In this document: in pieces, positions 60,949-64,000 of the stretch | Layout: each line of letters opens with the position of its first letter | How positions within the stretch are numbered: the first letter of the stretch is position 1 | NCBI GenBank assembly: GCA_965220615.1 | Contig: CBDCQL010000002.1 | Coordinates: forward strand, 434,001-498,000 | Reading direction: 5' to 3' | Length of the DNA stretch: 64,000 nucleotides | DNA from: JAGWBD01 sp965220615 | GTDB taxonomy: Bacteria; Chloroflexota; Anaerolineae; Aggregatilineales; Phototrophicaceae | The notes under the pieces: model-generated | The model's database searches: none | What the model saw: only the letters and a program-made list of their open reading frames with translations | What the model was told of the DNA's origin: nothing | Position numbers and translations under genes: made by a program

Positions 60949-62637
60949 GTGAACAGAGGAATGCAATTGGGCTTTTCGTTGCTTGCATGTCTGGTATTCG
61001 CAGGCGCGGCGCAGGCACAGGTGGAAAGGCCGCCCGGCTGGACCGAGGCCAGCCATGGCAATCAGGTCCCCGCCAATTACGACGTTGTGATGCCTGATGA
61101 TCACGTCAACGAAATGACGATTGTCTTTCGGCCGGAGGACTGGGACGCAGCCATGGACAACATGACCGAACTCTATGGTGAGCGAGGTGCGCAGGTCGGT
61201 GGCAGGGGTCGGGGCGGCCCCGGCATTCCCGGCGGCCCCGATGGACGCGAAATACTGGCCTTCCTGGATGAGATGGACATTGGTATCCAGGCGATCATGG
61301 CGGCGATGCGTTACTTGCCGGACCTGGAGGCCGTGGCCGCCGAGCTTGGGTTGGACGATGCGCAGCGGCAACAATTTCTGGTGCTGATTCCCTCCGACTT
61401 TGCCTTCCCCGGACCCGGGCAATTCGGTGCAGGACCAGGCCAGCCTGGTCGCGGTCCCGGCGGCGGTGGGGGTCTCACCTTTGCCGAAAATCCGGACTGG
61501 CAGCCGGTGGGAATCCACTTCAATGACAAGGTCTGGCCGGAAGCCGGCTTTCGCTTCAAGGGAAATTCCTCCCTGAGTTCAGGTTGGCGCAGCGGCCAGA
61601 GAAACCTGCCCTTCAAACTGGATTTCGACGAGTTCGAGGACGACCACCCGGCGCTGCAGAATCAGCGCTTCTACGGATTCAAGCAACTCAGTTTTTCCAA
61701 CAATTTCTCTGACCAGAGCCTGCAGCGCGAGAAAGTCATGGCCGACGTCTTTCGCACGGCAGGTGTGCCCGCCGCCGAGACCTCTTTCTGGCTGATCTGG
61801 CTGGATACGGGCGATGGCAGCGGCGCTAACTACCTTGGCCTTTACACAGCAGTCGAGTTGCCCGACGACACGCTGATTGAAACGCAGTTCGCAGACGACA
61901 ACGGCAATATGTACAAGCCGGATGGCCGGGGCGCCACCTTTGCCGCCGGCAGCTTTGACGAGGCCAGCTTTGACAAGGAGACCAACCGGGACAGCGGCTA
62001 CGAGGACGTTCTGGCGCTCTTCGACGCGCTCCATGACCCCCTGCGCAGCAGCGACCCGGCCGCCTGGCGGGCCAGGCTTGAACAAACGCTGGACGTCGAC
62101 GGGTTTCTGCGATGGCTGGCGACCAACCAGCTGGCACAAAACTGGGACGTCTATGGCGTCCTTGCGCACAATTACTATCTGTACGCGGACGACAGTCGCG
62201 GTGTGCTAACGTGGATCCCATGGGACAACAACATGTCCCTGCAGGAACGCATCACAGTGCCGGGTCTGGACGTCACGGCGCCACAGAACCCCCAGGCCGG
62301 CAGCAGGGTATTTCGGACCGAAGGATTCGGCAGGGCAAGAAGCCTGTCCCTGGAAGAGGTGGGCGACGACTGGCCCCTGATCCGTTTCCTGCTGGACGAT
62401 CTGGTCTATGCTGCCCGATACCGTGAACTGGTGGCGGAAGTGGCCGCCGGCGCATTCTCGATCGAGCGCATGACGCAGATCTACGAGGCCAATGCAGCAC
62501 TGTTGACTGATGCCCTGACCAGGGTTGGCCATGAATCTGCGCTGACGGGCGTGACTGATGGCCGGGATGAACTGCTGGCTCATCTGGAACGGCGGTCGCT
62601 GGCCGCCGCGCAATGGCTGGCTCAGGATGGCAATTGA
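60949..62637 (+). CDS. CotH-kinase-family secreted protein, copy 2
   Basis: A 562-residue exported protein with a signal peptide (AGAAQAQ cleavage). The start is GTG 60949, with AGGAG at good spacing. The CotH core is near-colinear with copy 1: FRFKGNSSLSSG, LQREKVMADVFRTAGVPA, YLGLYTAVELPDD, QNWDVYGVLAHNYYLYAD and TWIPWDNNMSL. It differs by two Gly/Pro-rich inserts: GGRGRGGPGIPGG near residue 85, and PGPGQFGAGPGQPG (then more Gly) near residue 148. These look like flexible linkers or a surface-exposed low-complexity arm. Read as an operon with DUF4956. The substrate is unknown. Confidence 0.88.
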   Translation: MNRGMQLGFSLLACLVFAGAAQAQVERPPGWTEASHGNQVPANYDVVMPDDHVNEMTIVFRPEDWDAAMDNMTELYGERGAQVGGRGRGGPGIPGGPDGREILAFLDEMDIGIQAIMAAMRYLPDLEAVAAELGLDDAQRQQFLVLIPSDFAFPGPGQFGAGPGQPGRGPGGGGGLTFAENPDWQPVGIHFNDKVWPEAGFRFKGNSSLSSGWRSGQRNLPFKLDFDEFEDDHPALQNQRFYGFKQLSFSNNFSDQSLQREKVMADVFRTAGVPAAETSFWLIWLDTGDGSGANYLGLYTAVELPDDTLIETQFADDNGNMYKPDGRGATFAAGSFDEASFDKETNRDSGYEDVLALFDALHDPLRSSDPAAWRARLEQTLDVDGFLRWLATNQLAQNWDVYGVLAHNYYLYADDSRGVLTWIPWDNNMSLQERITVPGLDVTAPQNPQAGSRVFRTEGFGRARSLSLEEVGDDWPLIRFLLDDLVYAARYRELVAEVAAGAFSIERMTQIYEANAALLTDALTRVGHESALTGVTDGRDELLAHLERRSLAAAQWLAQDGN

Positions 62638-62670
62638 ACGCCCTGCGGCGGATATGGACAGGAGTCGTCG

Positions 62671-63777
62671 TCAGCCGATGATGCGCAACTCCCGCGGGAA
62701 CGAGGTCAGGGACTCGAGTCCGTCTTCTGTGATTACGACGTTGTCCTCGACCCGCACGCCCAATACGTCGGCCTTGTAGAGGCCGGGTTCGATCGTGAAG
62801 ACCATGCCGGGCTCGAGCGGAGCTTCGTTGCCACGGGTGATCCATGGGCCTTCATGCACGTCAAGGCCAAGACCGTGACCAGTGCGGTGGAGGATGTAAT
62901 CGCCGTAGCCGGCGTCCAGCAGCGTTTGCGTGACGATTGCGTCCAGTTCCCCGCAGGCGAGCCCTGGTCGCCCCGTCTCTCGCCCAACTGTGTTGGCATT
63001 CAGGACAGCAGCGTAGAAGGCGCGCGCTTCTTCGCTCGCTTCCTGAATGAAAAAGGTGCGCGTGATATCAGCCGGGTAGCCATCGACGAGGCAACCGAAA
63101 TCGAAAATCAGGGCGTCGCCTGCCGTCAGGGGGACGTCGTCGCGGACCTTGCCGTGGGGACGTGAACTGTTGTCGCCGCCCAGCACCAGCGGCTCGAAAG
63201 ACAGGCCCTGACCGCCCAGTTCACTCATTTGATTGATGAGGAAATTGGCGACTTCGCGTTCCGTCATGCCGGCGCGCAGCCGGGTGACGGTGTTCTCAAG
63301 CGCCTGTTCCGAGATACGAATGGCGCGTCTCAGCGCCTCGATTTCGCCGGGTTCCTTGCACAGGCGAATGGAGGAAATCAGATCCTGGGCGTCCATCAAG
63401 GCAGCGTCCGGGGCGTTGCGGCGGATGGCCTCGGATTCGAAGAAGCGCAGGTTTTGTCCCTCAATGCCAATGCGGCCATCCAGCAGTTCCAGATGCGCCA
63501 ATGCGCCGGCGAATGCCCCTTCGAATCCCTCGGCATCGGCCCAGCGGAAGTGGTCGGCGTCAAAGCCCTTGCTGGCGAAGAAATCCGCCTCGAGGTCGGG
63601 AATGACGATGGCGGGCCGGCCCTCGCGCGGCACAAAGAGCACGATTGGGCGTTCCATGACGTGGTGAACGGAGCCGGTCAGATAGAAAAAGCCGGGACCC
63701 GGAATGAGCGCCGCGGCATCGAGGTCATTGTCCGCGAGGACCTGCTGCAAAAGCTGCAAACGTTTTTCTGAAGGCAT
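62671..63777 (-). CDS. M24-family metallopeptidase (Xaa-Pro aminopeptidase-like)
   Basis: A 368-residue protein of the creatinase/aminopeptidase-P fold. An N-terminal domain comes first, then the pita-bread catalytic domain with metal ligands visible as FDFG, DITR, GHGLGLDVHE, TIEPG and VEDN. It removes N-terminal residues next to proline or acts on small dipeptides; creatinase-like function cannot be excluded. ATG 63777 lies two bases after the stop of the next minus-strand gene (TGACATG). Converges with CotH copy 2 across 33 bp with no strong terminator. Confidence 0.9.
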   Translation of the reverse strand: MPSEKRLQLLQQVLADNDLDAAALIPGPGFFYLTGSVHHVMERPIVLFVPREGRPAIVIPDLEADFFASKGFDADHFRWADAEGFEGAFAGALAHLELLDGRIGIEGQNLRFFESEAIRRNAPDAALMDAQDLISSIRLCKEPGEIEALRRAIRISEQALENTVTRLRAGMTEREVANFLINQMSELGGQGLSFEPLVLGGDNSSRPHGKVRDDVPLTAGDALIFDFGCLVDGYPADITRTFFIQEASEEARAFYAAVLNANTVGRETGRPGLACGELDAIVTQTLLDAGYGDYILHRTGHGLGLDVHEGPWITRGNEAPLEPGMVFTIEPGLYKADVLGVRVEDNVVITEDGLESLTSFPRELRIIG

Positions 63778-63778
63778 G

Positions 63779-64000
63779 TCAGGGCGTCTCCACGCTGTTG
63801 TCGGTCCTGGTCAGAATTTCGCTGACGAGAAACAGGGCGTCCGAAGTCTTGCTCCCGATCTCCCCGAATTGGGCCTGCAGGCTTTCCTCGTAGAAACTGC
63901 TTTCGAAGGCCTCGCGCGTCTCCCATTCGGCCACGGTCATGAAGCGGAAGGGCAGGGGGTTGGGCGTGCGACCCTGACCGGGCAGGGGAGATTCAGTCAC
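63779..64000 (-). CDS. Small alpha/beta-barrel-type protein, EthD/Dabb-like (5' end outside window)
   Basis: The last 73 residues of a gene entering from beyond the window edge; base 64000 is the start of an in-frame GTG but probably not the true start. FRFMTVAEWETREAFESSFYE followed by LQAQFGEIG and LFLVSEI resembles the C-terminal half of dimeric alpha/beta-barrel proteins (EthD-type or antibiotic-monooxygenase-type). Such proteins are usually about 100 residues. It is coupled to the M24 peptidase gene. Confidence 0.4.
   Translation of the reverse strand: MTESPLPGQGRTPNPLPFRFMTVAEWETREAFESSFYEESLQAQFGEIGSKTSDALFLVSEILTRTDNSVETP

Overview
The window is 64 kb of high-GC bacterial DNA, roughly 63-67% by eye. 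It carries many ABC importers with their own binding proteins, tandemly duplicated catabolic genes, CotH/DUF4956 genes and almost no spacer DNA. This fits a heterotrophic Chloroflexota bacterium of the Caldilineae/Anaerolineae kind. That placement is inferred from gene content and protein style only; no rRNA or other marker is present. I saw no tRNA, rRNA, CRISPR array, insertion sequence or phage gene.

Layout. 1-3258: two orphan family-5 solute-binding proteins on the minus strand, the first (Tat signal) cut by the window edge. 3402-12509: a plus-strand DNA-processing block with a three-gene AddAB-like helicase/nuclease set whose genes overlap, a lower-GC DNA methyltransferase with an Mrr-like C-terminal domain, and a long RecJ. 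12573-13856: a hydroxyacid-oxoacid transhydrogenase-like iron alcohol dehydrogenase. 13857-21745 (minus): an arabinoside-use operon with two binding proteins, two permeases and two GH51 arabinofuranosidases. A remnant of the permease 3' end lies between the GH51 genes and marks the junction of a tandem duplication.

21961-49925 (minus) is the centrepiece. It is an 18-gene, 28-kb co-directional run with no gap above about 100 bases. In transcription order it holds two dipeptide-type binding proteins, DppB, C, D and F-like proteins, HyuA, an Asp/Glu-hydantoin racemase, two canonical-looking HyuB, a second HyuA, and seven tandem HyuB-like genes of about 571 residues. All seven replace the canonical HyuB motif NDPxxGGTH with TSYPYWSSAH. 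It reads as an import-and-hydrolysis system for small cyclic amides or peptide-like compounds, with a strongly expanded HyuB repertoire.

50288-58361: a small orphan protein; a minus-strand operon of SsuABC/ThiXYZ-like transporter, amidohydrolase and PfkB kinase; an SDR dehydrogenase; an M19 dipeptidase; and a divergent FAD amine oxidase. 58454-62637: CotH - DUF4956 - CotH, with three 10-bp-phased CTTTA repeats (Pho-box-like) before the DUF4956 gene. 62671-64000 (minus): an M24 peptidase and the end of a small alpha/beta-barrel-type protein.

Two patterns recur. Binding-protein genes and enzymes are duplicated in tandem. Strong stem-loops sit 13-34 nt after the stop codons of four binding-protein genes, with a weaker one after a fifth. 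These are presumably intercistronic elements that set a high binding-protein to permease ratio.
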